From: CAZDVQ01 sp964508975 | Lineage (GTDB): Bacteria; Bacteroidota; Bacteroidia; Chitinophagales; Saprospiraceae | NCBI GenBank assembly: GCA_964508975.1 | Contig: CAZDVQ010000015.1 | Location: 1-64,000 of the forward strand | Reading direction: 5' to 3' | Length of the DNA stretch: 64,000 bases | Part shown: piece by piece, positions 14,545 to 22,557 of the stretch | Numbering within the stretch: position 1 is the first letter of the stretch | Layout: the number at the start of each line of letters is the position of its first letter | Notes under the pieces: generated by a model | Told to the model about the DNA's origin: nothing | What the model saw: the letters and a program-made list of their open reading frames with translations, nothing else | Database searches by the model: none | Position numbers and translations under genes: made by a program

Positions 14545-14624
14545 GTGCCTCCCCCCGACGCTGCGCGTCGACCCCCTCCACTGCACAGGCCGCTGCGCGT
14601 CCGTTGGTAGCGGGGGGAGGGCTC
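14545..14624. repeat. GC-rich repeat, family 2 (CCTCCCCCC...GGGGGGAGG palindrome)
   Basis: GTGCCTCCCCCCGACG opens an element with inner hairpins GACGC TGC GCGTC and GGCCGC/GCGTCC. It closes with GGGGGGAGGGC, the inverse of the opening. The opening matches that of the element at 59969 (GTGCCTCACCCCGCCGC). Satellite units flank it on both sides. Confidence 0.75.
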
Positions 14625-14677
14625 TATCTTACCACTCACATCTTACCGCTCACATCTCACATATTACATCTTTTTCT

Positions 14678-14685
14678 TATTTTTG
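14678..14685 (+). promoter_or_regulatory. -7 element (TATTTTTG)
   Basis: Matches TAnnTTTG, 20 bases before the ATG at 14705. It heads the two-gene lipoprotein operon. Confidence 0.55.
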
Positions 14686-14704
14686 TGGTTAAACCCAACG
14701 AACC

Positions 14705-15271
14705 ATGAAAAAACTAATTTCCCTTTCCCTATCGCTTTCCTTACTTGTATCAGCTTGCTGCCTAGATAGTTATGTAGCCTTGGCTGACTTACTCATCAAG
14801 TCATTTGATGCTCCTGAAGAAATCGTCGTCGGAGAAGTCTTCGACGTGGTGACCAAGCTCATCAACGAAAAAGATGAAGCCGATTGTGCCGATGAAACCC
14901 TTGCTGCAGGCAACACCAGCAACATTATTGAAGTGTACCGCCAAAACGCTAGCAGCCAATGGGTATTTGTAGGCTTAGATACCATTCCCCAAGCTGCCTT
15001 GAACGCTGGGAATAGCATTGACGACCTCATTTCGCTAAGCCTCAACCTTACAGGCGATTATCGCTTCGACTACTACGCCGATGCCGTACTACAAGTGGAA
15101 GAACGCAGTGAAGACAACAATACAGCCACCGACGGCACTATCCCTCGCCTGGCTGGTTATCGCGAGCAACTCCAGGGCAGTAATAACCACAAGTCATTGT
15201 ATATCAAGGTACTGCCACGCCCCGACGGTAGCACAGAAATTAATGGTAAGGCCATCGTAGAGTTTTTATAA
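14705..15271 (+). CDS. secreted lipoprotein, CARDB-like
   Basis: A 188-residue protein with a signal peptide and lipobox VSACC (Cys18). The body has SFDAPEEIVVGEVFDVVTKL near residue 34 and DYRFDYYADAVLQVEERSEDNNTA near 115. The spacing and the terminal ERxEDNN motif are like CARDB/adhesion immunoglobulin-type domains that describe a strand pair ending in DxxNxxxE. No enzyme motif is present. Its stop overlaps the next start (TAATG), so it is translated together with the second lipoprotein. Function unknown; a cell-surface role is inferred. Confidence 0.78.
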   Translation: MKKLISLSLSLSLLVSACCLDSYVALADLLIKSFDAPEEIVVGEVFDVVTKLINEKDEADCADETLAAGNTSNIIEVYRQNASSQWVFVGLDTIPQAALNAGNSIDDLISLSLNLTGDYRFDYYADAVLQVEERSEDNNTATDGTIPRLAGYREQLQGSNNHKSLYIKVLPRPDGSTEINGKAIVEFL

Positions 15272-15975
15272 TGCGTACGCTACAATACAGCTTGCTGCTG
15301 TTGGTCAGCGCTTACTTTTTTTCGGCAGCAAGCTGCCCTAAAACAAGTGAGCCCGACCTAGCTTGGTCGGCATACCAAAACATACAAAATACTTGTACCA
15401 ACACGGTCGAGTACCTCGATACCCGCAATCTATACTTCGCTAATAACCTGGGCTACCCATTTAACGGCTACCCACAGTCGGTGCTCTTATATTGGCGGCC
15501 AGATTCAACCGGATTTTATGATTGCCTCGGCTACCAATGGTTCATTTTACCAGGTTCCCGGCTACAGAGTTACCGCTACCTGATGAACATGCCAAGTGGC
15601 ATTACCGAACCAGCACGCACCCCTAACGCCCAAGTGCATGTTACAGTCACCTCTCCCAACGGACAGGTGGATAGTATCAACGGTCCTATCGTGGTGTTTG
15701 GCAGCTTACCGGCAGGTAATGTCATCACAGTACCTGGCGAAATCTATATCGCACTCGATAGTACGGTGTATTACCTTGAGTACCGGGCCGACCCACAGTT
15801 GAGTGTCCTTGAACGCGACGAGCAAAATAATGCCATCGCTTCCGACTTTGGTGTAAACCGCGCTGGGCAAAAGTCATCCTTCCAAATTTGTACCCCCGAT
15901 GAACGCACGCTGGCCAATATGAAAAAGCCCTATGTGCTGTACCAGAATGGAAACATCGTTAGATATGAGCGATAA
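15271..15975 (+). CDS. secreted lipoprotein, CARDB-like (second of pair)
   Basis: A 234-residue protein whose ATG overlaps the stop of the previous gene by one base. The signal peptide ends at lipobox SAASC (Cys22). It has VYYLEYRADPQLSVLERDEQNNAIASD in segments, the same ERxEQNN pattern seen in its partner, indicating related immunoglobulin-like folds. The C-terminus (KKPYVLYQNGNIVRYER) is polar. No known family is assigned. The pair likely forms a surface complex, which is an inference from coupling and shared motif. Confidence 0.75.
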   Translation: MRTLQYSLLLLVSAYFFSAASCPKTSEPDLAWSAYQNIQNTCTNTVEYLDTRNLYFANNLGYPFNGYPQSVLLYWRPDSTGFYDCLGYQWFILPGSRLQSYRYLMNMPSGITEPARTPNAQVHVTVTSPNGQVDSINGPIVVFGSLPAGNVITVPGEIYIALDSTVYYLEYRADPQLSVLERDEQNNAIASDFGVNRAGQKSSFQICTPDERTLANMKKPYVLYQNGNIVRYER

Positions 15976-15979
15976 GATA

Positions 15980-16021
15980 TGAGTGCAGGGAGCGGCTTTT
16001 CGACTCTGCTCTCTGCCCTCA
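15980..16021. terminator. imperfect hairpin between convergent genes
   Basis: TGAGTGCAGGGAGCGG (15980-15995) pairs with CTGCTCTCTGCCCTCA (16006-16021) at 13 of 16 positions. It fills the gap between stops at 15975 and 16022 and probably ends both transcripts. The arm is continuous with GATATGAG satellite units. Confidence 0.45.
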
Positions 16022-16711
16022 TCACTCTGAACTCAAACATAGGCTATCGAGCTGCTCCATCGTGCCACTGAAAACATTTTCATCCACGAGGGTAATGATG
16101 CCCGGCACATAGCCGCGATCGTGGTACTGCCAAAAGGCCCACTTGGTATAGTCGGGCGTAGAACGCGTATAATGCGCTAGCCAGAGCGTATGTTTCGGGA
16201 AATTATCTTTGAGCAAACGTAGGTACATATTTTTGTAGCTGTAGATAATCGGTTTCACGCCGTAGTGTTTTTCCACGATGTGCAGCCACTGCCCAATGCG
16301 GTACAGCAGTGTATCGGTCGATACCTTGCCTTCCACTTCAATATCGAGTACTGGGGGTAAATCGCCGGGACCAAGTTTAACGGTTTCAATAAAATTTTGC
16401 GCTTGGATATACGCCGGGTATTGCGGCCTAAAAAAATGGTAGGCCCCTCGTTTAAATCGAGTACGGCCTAAGGCTGCCCAGTTGTGGGCAAACAGTGAAT
16501 CTTTAAAATCGTCGGCCTCGGTAGCCTTTACAAATACAAATTGTATGTGAGGTTGTTCCTGCACCCGATCCCAATTGATGCGTTTCTGGTGATGCGACAC
16601 ATCCAGCCCGTGTATCTCAAACTTTTTGGCATCGTGGGGTACCCAGTTGCAGGCTGACCAGCCGAGGCAGGCCAACAATAAGATCCAAATCAAACGCATG
16701 TTCATGTACAT
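16022..16711 (-). CDS. GH25-family lysozyme (muramidase), lipoprotein
   Basis: A 229-residue glycoside hydrolase family 25 protein that cuts the MurNAc-GlcNAc bond of peptidoglycan. The sequence shows the GH25 barrel landmarks: GLDVSHHQKRINWDRV near residue 33 (catalytic Asp), FVKATEADDF, GAYHFFRP, PPVLDIEVEG with the DxE pair near 122, and WLAHYTRS/WAFWQYHDRG near the end. The N-terminus carries a lipoprotein signal (GWSAC). Three in-frame starts (16711, 16705, 16699) are possible; the last gives the neatest signal peptide. It directly abuts the 98-residue gene upstream. Confidence 0.92.
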   Translation of the reverse strand: MYMNMRLIWILLLACLGWSACNWVPHDAKKFEIHGLDVSHHQKRINWDRVQEQPHIQFVFVKATEADDFKDSLFAHNWAALGRTRFKRGAYHFFRPQYPAYIQAQNFIETVKLGPGDLPPVLDIEVEGKVSTDTLLYRIGQWLHIVEKHYGVKPIIYSYKNMYLRLLKDNFPKHTLWLAHYTRSTPDYTKWAFWQYHDRGYVPGIITLVDENVFSGTMEQLDSLCLSSE

Positions 16712-17008
16712 TTAGGCAATTTCATCTAAGCTTAGCTGTACCCCACCCTCCGGGAATATTTTCCGGTAAAACAGCCTAGAATCTTCCGATAAGCTTGCCA
16801 CTTCCACCTCAATGTTTTTCAGGATTTCGAGCATCACGTTGACCCGGCCTTCAATATCAAAAAAACGGTTCACCACCACTACCTTGCGGTGCTCCACAAT
16901 GCAATATCCCGATTGGAAATGCCCTTTTTCATACCGAACGGCATAGCCCAAATCCTCGAAGATCTGCTCCAGTTTTTTCTTGTTGGCCGGAGTGGCTTTT
17001 ATGTTCAT
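16712..17008 (-). CDS. conserved small cytoplasmic protein
   Basis: A 98-residue soluble protein of unknown function. It starts MNIKATPANKKKLEQIFEDLGY and contains RYEKGHFQSGYCIVEHRKVVVVNRFFD in segments, with an acidic C-terminal half. I recognise it only as a type of small protein seen next to envelope genes in Bacteroidota. Its stop lies directly against the start region of the GH25 gene, so the two are one transcript. Confidence 0.75.
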   Translation of the reverse strand: MNIKATPANKKKLEQIFEDLGYAVRYEKGHFQSGYCIVEHRKVVVVNRFFDIEGRVNVMLEILKNIEVEVASLSEDSRLFYRKIFPEGGVQLSLDEIA

Positions 17009-17167
17009 GCGATTAAAACTTTCTGGTGTCTATTTGCTTTTTACCTTTGGGGAATGCAATACTACGATAAAATGCTAAAATTTGCAGAAGTTTGCACAAA
17101 TTTAAGTACTACGCTAACGCTTTCACTCCACAAGCGTTTCTACATTACAAGCTAAAATCAATATACC

Positions 17168-17806
17168 ATGAAAAAAATTTGGATAGCCTCCTGGCTTATA
17201 ATCACGGCCTTAAGCACCATGCAAGCACAGCAAAAAGAACAATGGCCTAGGTTTAAAGCCGCTATCATCGCCGGCATGAACCTCTCTCAAGTAGATGGCG
17301 ACGACAAGGCGGGCTACCGCAAAATTGGCCTCAACACAGGTATACAAGGCATCGTGGTGTTGCACCCCCGTTGGGAGTTAAGCCTCGACATGCTCCTGAG
17401 CCAACGCGGTAGCAACAGCAACGTTGACCTTGCCGGGAACACCCTCTTCTGGCACTTCAATTACGTGGAAGTGCCCGTGATGATTAGCTTCCTCGACTGG
17501 AAACAGCTCGACAAGAAAAACAGGCCCTACATGAAGGTAAAAGCTAGTTTCGGCTTTTCGTATGCCCGACTTTTAGGCGGTTTCATGGAGCAACCCAAGG
17601 GGAATCGTCTTGCTGATGACATTTTCCTCGACAAATACCGCCCCAACGATTTTTCAGTCGTGCTCGGTGCAGGTATTTTCTTTACCCGCAACATTGGCAT
17701 GGACATCCGTTGGAGTAATTCTATGACATCCATTATTAACGACCCAATTTTATCGGGAGGCGAATGGCACCGCATGATTACGGCCCGGGGGATTTATATG
17801 TTCTAG
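17168..17806 (+). CDS. outer-membrane beta-barrel protein (PorT-like)
   Basis: A 212-residue protein with a signal peptide ending TMQAQ (about residue 21). Its strand-rich body fits the 8-strand outer-membrane protein beta-barrel (OMP_b-brl/PorT) group: GMNLSQVDGDDKAGYRKIGLNTGIQG in segments, LDMLLSQRG, FNYVEVPVMISFL and SNSMTSIINDP. These proteins are abundant in Bacteroidota. Some serve T9SS or iron uptake, but the role of this one is unknown. Its 3' end overlaps the convergent pentapeptide gene by 29 bases. Confidence 0.82.
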   Translation: MKKIWIASWLIITALSTMQAQQKEQWPRFKAAIIAGMNLSQVDGDDKAGYRKIGLNTGIQGIVVLHPRWELSLDMLLSQRGSNSNVDLAGNTLFWHFNYVEVPVMISFLDWKQLDKKNRPYMKVKASFGFSYARLLGGFMEQPKGNRLADDIFLDKYRPNDFSVVLGAGIFFTRNIGMDIRWSNSMTSIINDPILSGGEWHRMITARGIYMF

Positions 17807-18863
17807 CGTAAACCCCAGCTAAATCTTGGATTATCGCCGCAAAATCGGCCTCTGCGTCTACTATTTTATCGGGTAGTAGGCGGAGCAGTTCCTCGTTGCT
17901 ACCATCAAAGCTAATATCGTGGAAATAGGGGTTCTTGCGTTTAAGGTCTTTTAGCATGCTATAAGGCGCCTTATCGTGATACACAATCACGGGCTTGGCA
18001 AAATTGGTCAAAATCGCGTGGAGCTCCTGCGGTACTGACAAGCCCGACAAATCGGCCACCACCATTTTCGATAAGCCGCTCAGCGTCACGATTGTCTCAG
18101 TATAATCCAGGCTGGCAGGCCGGTCAAAGTCAAAAATCATCGGCAGATAATTTTGGCTGCTGAACCAGTCGCGTAGTTGGTACAGGCGTTCTAGCCCGCC
18201 TTCCTTAAATTTACCCAACAGCAGCACGCCCTTGCCATTCAAAATGTTCAAGGTATCGCGCATTTTCTTATGGTTGCTCAAGTAGTAAATGAATTGGGCC
18301 AACTCAATATTATCAACCGATTGAGGCACCCTGCCCGCAGCCAGGATATCGGAGTACAAATCGCAGGTTTTCTCAATGACCAGGTTCGATTGGACCGATT
18401 GCTCCCCAACGCTCAAGTCCCAAGATGAAATGCCGTAAACCACTGTATCCCTAATTTCCTTGACATGGAAATACGCCCCCGACAAATTCACCCGGTTCAG
18501 GTTGCAATTCATAAAGGTAGCCCCTTCAAAATTGGCCCCGGTAAGAATCGTCTTGTTAAACTTGGTATTCACAAAGGTACAATGCCTGAAATTAGCCCTG
18601 CTAAAGTCGCCATCGTCAAAATATACCGTGTCAAAAGTAGCGCCTTCAAAGTTTATGGCCTCGGCAAAAGCACCTATAATAGACACGCCATGTAGGTCAA
18701 TTCGGCTAAAATTATAGCCATTTTCGCCTTTATAAAAGCCTTTGTACCAGTTTGGTGTTATAATGCTGTAAATCTTATCGTTGACATAACTAACCGAGGC
18801 CGGGTTCTCCCCTAGCCACTCGGTCCAGTTCAGCGCCGGGCTTGGTTCATCTTGTTTCATCAT
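17778..18863 (-). CDS. pentapeptide-repeat protein with C-terminal nucleoside-deoxyribosyltransferase/TIR-like domain
   Basis: A 361-residue soluble protein. Residues about 50-131 are pentapeptide repeats of A(N/D)FxxA type (IDLHG, NFEGATF, ANFRHCTF, GANFEGATF, NLNRVNLSGA). Residues about 140-205 are helical. Residues about 211-345 form an alpha/beta domain beginning GKGVLLLGKF, then PMIFDFDRP, TETIVTLSGLSKMVVADLS, and VPQELHAI followed by KPVIVYHD. The ADL...E...KPVIV spacing matches the nucleoside 2-deoxyribosyltransferase/TIR Rossmann-like superfamily, with Glu280 as candidate catalytic residue. The role is unknown; such domains often degrade nucleotides or NAD in defence or signalling. 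It is monocistronic. Confidence 0.8.
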   Translation of the reverse strand: MMKQDEPSPALNWTEWLGENPASVSYVNDKIYSIITPNWYKGFYKGENGYNFSRIDLHGVSIIGAFAEAINFEGATFDTVYFDDGDFSRANFRHCTFVNTKFNKTILTGANFEGATFMNCNLNRVNLSGAYFHVKEIRDTVVYGISSWDLSVGEQSVQSNLVIEKTCDLYSDILAAGRVPQSVDNIELAQFIYYLSNHKKMRDTLNILNGKGVLLLGKFKEGGLERLYQLRDWFSSQNYLPMIFDFDRPASLDYTETIVTLSGLSKMVVADLSGLSVPQELHAILTNFAKPVIVYHDKAPYSMLKDLKRKNPYFHDISFDGSNEELLRLLPDKIVDAEADFAAIIQDLAGVYARTYKSPGP

Positions 18864-18930
18864 ATATACAGGTTCATTTCTTCATCGGGCAAGGCAAATA
18901 TAAGCCAAAACGCGGTATAGCGTTTATATT

Positions 18931-19083
18931 CTTTTTTGGGGCCTGCGTCTCCCGATGGTCGCCGCCGCTACGTTGCGCGGTTCGCGCAGTCGCTACGCTC
19001 CTTTGCGGAGCCCTTCGGGGTTCGCTGTCGCTCGGCCCCTTCGGGTCTGGCCCTGCGGGCCACCGCTCCACATCGCTAGGCCA
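18931..19083 (+). repeat. GC-rich modular repeat, family 1, copy g
   Basis: TTTTTTGGGGCC opens it, with a weak hairpin A. GCTACGCTCC TTT GCGGAGCCC forms an extra hairpin, then TTCGCTGTCGCTCGG and hairpin C (GGCCC TGC GGGCC), ending CCACCGCTCCACATCGCTAGG. It is divergently paired with copy h across a satellite. Confidence 0.85.
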
Positions 19084-19186
19084 TTGGATAGTTATGAGCG
19101 CAGAGGGCTGAGAGCAGAGTGGGTAAAAGTCATCCACACATCCCCATATCCTAAAATCCACACATCCCCACATCCTCAAATCACGA
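19084..19186. repeat. AT-rich satellite between copies g and h
   Basis: It contains GAGCGCAGAGGGCTGAGAGCAGAG (compare the inverse at 16001-16020 and 57295-57309). Two near-identical direct units ATCCACACATCCCC(A/)...ATCCT(A/C)AAAT lie at about 19133-19182. Confidence 0.65.
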
Positions 19187-19318
19187 GGCAGCTGTGCTGC
19201 CGAGCAAGCGCCAGGTGCCCGGAGGGTGCCGCCAAAGGCGGCAGCGCGAAGCGCCAAGCGAACAGCGCGCCCGTAGGGGACCGACGGCGCAAAGCGCCGG
19301 GGCGCCCAAAAAAAATCC
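19187..19318 (-). repeat. GC-rich modular repeat, family 1, copy h
   Basis: A reverse copy. On the minus strand: poly-T, GGGCGCCC, hairpin A (CGGCGC TTT GCGCCG), GTCGG, CGCTTGGCGC and a GCCGCC TTT GGCGGC hairpin, ending GCTTGCTCGG. The poly-T end lies 12 bases from the -7 box of the TonB receptor gene. Confidence 0.85.
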
Positions 19319-19329
19319 AAACATACGCT

Positions 19330-19337
19330 TACCTTTG
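19330..19337 (+). promoter_or_regulatory. -7 element (TACCTTTG)
   Basis: A perfect TAnnTTTG match 27 bases before the ATG at 19364. It is preceded by ATCCAAACATACGCT, a string that recurs at 21336-21353. Confidence 0.65.
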
Positions 19338-19363
19338 CGGCACAAAACAAATATCGTAACCCT

Positions 19364-21187
19364 ATGATTCGCTATTTTTTCGTTGTTTTTCTATGTGTAT
19401 CTAGCCTGGCTTCCGCACAGGTAAACTTGGCCGAGCCCGTGGCCATCGACTCTATTACCGTGAGTACCAACCGGATAGAACTTCCTTTTTCGGATAATTC
19501 AAGGAGTATCCAAATTATCACGAAGGAGCAACTGGCCCAAGCGCCCGTTATCAGCATCGCGCAGGCCCTGCAATACGCCGCAGGGGTAGATGTGCGCCAA
19601 CGTGGCGTGCACGGCGTGCAATCTGACATTAGTATTCGCGGTGGTACTTTTGACCAAGTACTTATCCTGATTAACGGTGTCAAGGTGATTGACCCGCAAA
19701 CAGGGCACCACCTTATGAACTTACCCATTGATATTCAACAAGTTGAGCGCATTGAAATCCTGAAAGGGCCCGGGGCTAGGATTCAAGGCCAAAATGCTTT
19801 TGCCGGGGCTATCAACATTATTACCAAGGTGCCCGATGAATTATTTTTACAAGCGGGCTTACAACTGGGCGAAAACGGCCTGTACGGCGTGCGTTTAACC
19901 ACGGCGCTGCCCGGTAAAGTGTGGAAAAACATGCTCTCGTTCTCGCACGATGCATCCAAAGGATACCGCCACAATACGGATTACCGCATTACCAACGCCT
20001 TTTACCAGTCGGAAATCAAGTTGGGTAAATCGAGCCTGGGCATTGATGCTGGTTATACTGCCCGCACCTTCGGGGCCAATGGTTTTTATGCCAGCCCTGC
20101 CTTTACCGAGCAGTTTGAGATGACCCAAACCAGCCTGATTGCGCTGCGCTATCGCGCCGTGGCGGGCAATTGGCTCTTAAAACCCAACCTGTACTGGCGC
20201 CGCAACCGCGACGAGTATATTTTTATCCGCAGCAACCCGGATGTATACCGTAATGTACACGTGAGCCAGAACATGGGTGCCGAGCTTCATGCCTCGTACC
20301 AATCCAAACTGGGTTATACCGGGCTTGGCCTAGAAGGTAACTACGTGAGCCTGAGCAGTAATAACCTGGGCGAGCGCAAACGCTTTACCACTACCGCCTT
20401 TGCCGAACATCGCTTTAGCCTCTTGAACCAAAGCTTGGACATTACACCTGGTGTAGCCTTGAATTATTACTCGGACTTTGGCTTTAGGGCCTTCCCCGGC
20501 ATTGACCTGGGCTATCGATTTAACCCTCGCTTAAAAACATTCATGAACGTGGGCTATACCTACCGCATACCAACGTACACCGATTTATACTACCAAGACG
20601 CCGCTAATATTGGCAACGCCGACTTGAAGCCAGAGTCGGCCTTAACTGCCGAGTGGGGCCTGAAGTATCAAACCCGGGTACTATCGGCACAAATGGCGGT
20701 TTTCCGCCGCGATGGGCAAGATGCTATCGACTGGGTGAAAGACTCATTGAACGCCCCTTGGCAACCGCAAAACTTTTCGCGGGTGGTGATGAACGGCGCA
20801 GAGTTTGTAGGTCAAGTGAACTTCAAAGCCCTTGACATCCCCGTTTTGCGTACCCTCGACTTGAATTATACCTTCCTGAACGGGGCCATCAAAAACCAAG
20901 AAACCGCCTTGTCGCGTTATGCACTCGACAACCTGAGGCATCAACTCACAGCCGGATTAGACCTGCAATTGTGGAAAAACTTATGGCTGAACAACCGCGT
21001 GCGCTATTGCGACCGCGTGAACCTGGATGATTACATGCTCTGGGATGCCAAACTCATGTGGCGCTCAAAATGGCTGCAAGTATTTGTAAACGCCAGCAAC
21101 GTGCTGGGCACGCAATACACCGAAACCAACTTGGTTCCCATGCCAGGACGCTGGATTACGGCAGGTATAACGTTGAAAGGATTCTAA
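19364..21187 (+). CDS. TonB-dependent receptor (BtuB-like)
   Basis: A 607-residue outer-membrane receptor. The signal peptide ends ASAQ (about residue 19). The plug domain (about 30-150) contains IITKEQLAQAPVISIAQAL, a GVDVRQRG turn, ISIRGG, ILINGVKVID, and VERIEILKGPG followed by GAINIITK. The rest is a 22-strand barrel ending in an aromatic residue (GITLKGF). It lacks the carboxypeptidase-like N-terminal extension of SusC-type receptors and is closest in layout to BtuB/siderophore receptors. The substrate is not evident; no lipoprotein partner is adjacent. Energy would come from an ExbB/ExbD/TonB system such as that at 2.6-5 kb. Confidence 0.93.
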   Translation: MIRYFFVVFLCVSSLASAQVNLAEPVAIDSITVSTNRIELPFSDNSRSIQIITKEQLAQAPVISIAQALQYAAGVDVRQRGVHGVQSDISIRGGTFDQVLILINGVKVIDPQTGHHLMNLPIDIQQVERIEILKGPGARIQGQNAFAGAINIITKVPDELFLQAGLQLGENGLYGVRLTTALPGKVWKNMLSFSHDASKGYRHNTDYRITNAFYQSEIKLGKSSLGIDAGYTARTFGANGFYASPAFTEQFEMTQTSLIALRYRAVAGNWLLKPNLYWRRNRDEYIFIRSNPDVYRNVHVSQNMGAELHASYQSKLGYTGLGLEGNYVSLSSNNLGERKRFTTTAFAEHRFSLLNQSLDITPGVALNYYSDFGFRAFPGIDLGYRFNPRLKTFMNVGYTYRIPTYTDLYYQDAANIGNADLKPESALTAEWGLKYQTRVLSAQMAVFRRDGQDAIDWVKDSLNAPWQPQNFSRVVMNGAEFVGQVNFKALDIPVLRTLDLNYTFLNGAIKNQETALSRYALDNLRHQLTAGLDLQLWKNLWLNNRVRYCDRVNLDDYMLWDAKLMWRSKWLQVFVNASNVLGTQYTETNLVPMPGRWITAGITLKGF

Positions 21188-21189
21188 TT

Positions 21190-21351
21190 AGAGTATGTTT
21201 GGACTTTAGCTTCCGGCGAAAAACGGCTCTTTTCGGATGATTTTTGCTTTAAAAAATAGTTACGTAGCCCCACTATGCGCCCATTTTTTAAAGCAAGCTC
21301 ATCAAAAAACAGCTCGTTTTTCCCTCGAAACCCAAAATCCAAACATACTCT
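21190..21351. repeat. 162-bp interrupted palindrome (MITE-like hairpin)
   Basis: The outer arms AGAGTATGTTTGGA (21190-21203) and TCCAAACATACTCT (21338-21351) are perfect inverses. Nested inside are GAAAAACG/CGTTTTTC, GATGA/TCATC and TTGCTTTAAAAAAT/ATTTTTTAAAGCAA (about 21244-21257 and 21282-21295), with a centre near GTAGCCCCACTA. No coding sequence is inside. It lies between the TonB receptor stop and the ferredoxin operon promoter. Confidence 0.85.
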
Positions 21352-21416
21352 TACTGATTTTTGTACGAAAACATGAACTTATTTAGATTCAGTACATTTA
21401 AGTAGCGAACAATACA

Positions 21417-21424
21417 TACCTTTG
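21417..21424 (+). promoter_or_regulatory. -7 element (TACCTTTG) of the ferredoxin operon
   Basis: A perfect TAnnTTTG, only 9 bases before the ATG at 21433 and 24 before the ATG at 21448. This short distance favours the second ATG or a nearly leaderless message. Confidence 0.65.
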
Positions 21425-21432
21425 CGCGAGCA

Positions 21433-21786
21433 ATGAACCCCAACCCCATGGCAACGATTACATTTCATTTTGAAGATACTAGTATTCCCAGTAAAACCGT
21501 AGAGACGGAAGCAGGCTTATCTATCCTGGAAGTGACAGAAGAGCATGACGTACACTTAAACCACAACTGTGGTGGCGTATGTGCTTGCAGTACCTGCCAC
21601 CTTTACGTGGAGAAAGGCGATGAGCACCTGGAAGAAATCAGCGAGAAAGAAGAAGACTTTATTGACCGAGCCATACGCCCCAGGCTTGAATCGCGTTTGG
21701 GCTGCCAGTGTATCATCCTCGACGATGATGCACAAATCGTGGTAACTATACCAGACCAACGTCAAATCATCGGGCACGAACACTAA
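21433..21786 (+). CDS. fdx: 2Fe-2S ferredoxin, adrenodoxin/ISC type
   Basis: A 117-residue [2Fe-2S] ferredoxin. Three cluster cysteines lie in CGGVCACSTC (residues about 46-55, with the CX5CX2C spacing) and the fourth in RLGCQCIIL near 95. The acidic block DEHLEEISEKEEDFID after the cluster loop is typical of ISC-associated Fdx, which gives electrons for iron-sulfur cluster assembly. The annotated start MNPNP lies only 9 bases past the -7 box, so MATITFHF at 21448 may be the true start. IscX follows after 12 bases, which supports the assembly role although the rest of the isc operon is not here. Confidence 0.92.
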   Translation: MNPNPMATITFHFEDTSIPSKTVETEAGLSILEVTEEHDVHLNHNCGGVCACSTCHLYVEKGDEHLEEISEKEEDFIDRAIRPRLESRLGCQCIILDDDAQIVVTIPDQRQIIGHEH

Positions 21787-21798
21787 ACCCCAAGCAAC

Positions 21799-22038
21799 AT
21801 GAACCTAGACGATCTACCAATAAAATGGGCCGACCACGAAGATGTGGCCATGGGCTTATACGACAAATTTGGCGATGACTTCGACGAGTCGAAAATCTAC
21901 CGCATCCGTTTCACCGACCTACGCGACTGGGTTATGAGCATCCCCAACTTTGTAGGCACACCCGAAGAATGTACCGAAAGCCACCTGGAAATGATTCAGG
22001 CACAGTGGGTTTACGAATGGCGCTCCAACAACAAATAG
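21799..22038 (+). CDS. iscX: IscX-like iron-sulfur assembly regulator
   Basis: A 79-residue acidic protein matching IscX over its whole length: LPIKWADHEDVAMGL, then DDFDESKIYRIRFTDLRDWV, FVGTPEECTESHLE and IQAQWVYEW at the end. IscX binds IscS and iron and tunes cluster assembly. Its presence directly behind a ferredoxin mirrors the fdx-iscX end of proteobacterial isc operons, detached here from iscS/iscU. Confidence 0.92.
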   Translation: MNLDDLPIKWADHEDVAMGLYDKFGDDFDESKIYRIRFTDLRDWVMSIPNFVGTPEECTESHLEMIQAQWVYEWRSNNK

Positions 22039-22047
22039 CCCCCAAGC

Positions 22048-22554
22048 ATGAATGCCCTAGAAAAATTTAAAGATATACGCACCTTCATCTTCGATGTAGA
22101 TGGTGTGTTGACCGACTGTAGCTGCCACGTACTTGAAAATGGCCAGCTGCTGCGCCGCATCAACATGCGCGATACCTTTGCCATGAAGATGGCCTTGAAA
22201 AAAGGTTACCGCATCATCATCATCACCGCTGGCCGTTCAGAAGGTATCAAAATCCGCCTCAGTGATTTGGGTGTACAAGAGATATTCTTGGGCCGCTTCG
22301 ACAAGCTTGAGGTGATGGAAGACTTGGTGGCCGAAACAGGCCTCGACCTGGGCAGCACCTTGTACATGGGCGATGATTTACCCGATTATGAATGTATGCG
22401 TCGGGTACACTTACCCACCTGCCCCGCCAACGCCGTCCGCGAAATCTTGGAACTCAGCCAATACGTTTCGCCTTATGAAGGCGGGCAAGGTTGCGCCAGG
22501 GATGTCATCGAAAAGGTGCTCAGCTTTAACGGGCACTGGGACTTTATAGACTAG
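22048..22554 (+). CDS. KdsC-like HAD phosphatase (KDO-8-phosphate phosphatase)
   Basis: A 168-residue C0-type HAD phosphatase. Motif I is FIFDVDGVLTD near residue 14 (Asp nucleophile and acid), motif II lies in IIIITAGRSEG (Thr near 61), and motif III/IV in LYMGDDLPDYECM near 110. KdsC removes the phosphate from KDO-8-P in lipopolysaccharide inner-core synthesis, and the length and motif spacing fit. It lies 10 bases behind iscX and 4 bases before the UbiA-type gene. Other C0 phosphatases on sugar acids cannot be excluded. Confidence 0.88.
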   Translation: MNALEKFKDIRTFIFDVDGVLTDCSCHVLENGQLLRRINMRDTFAMKMALKKGYRIIIITAGRSEGIKIRLSDLGVQEIFLGRFDKLEVMEDLVAETGLDLGSTLYMGDDLPDYECMRRVHLPTCPANAVREILELSQYVSPYEGGQGCARDVIEKVLSFNGHWDFID

Positions 22555-22557
22555 CGC

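Noticed and set aside
18874..19359. Overlapping 134-158 codon frames on both strands
   Set aside because: They are products of the GC-rich repeats g and h, which read as Arg/Ala/Pro-rich peptides in any frame. Similar frames at 47021-47440, 51412-51731 and 56323-56701 were dropped for the same reason.
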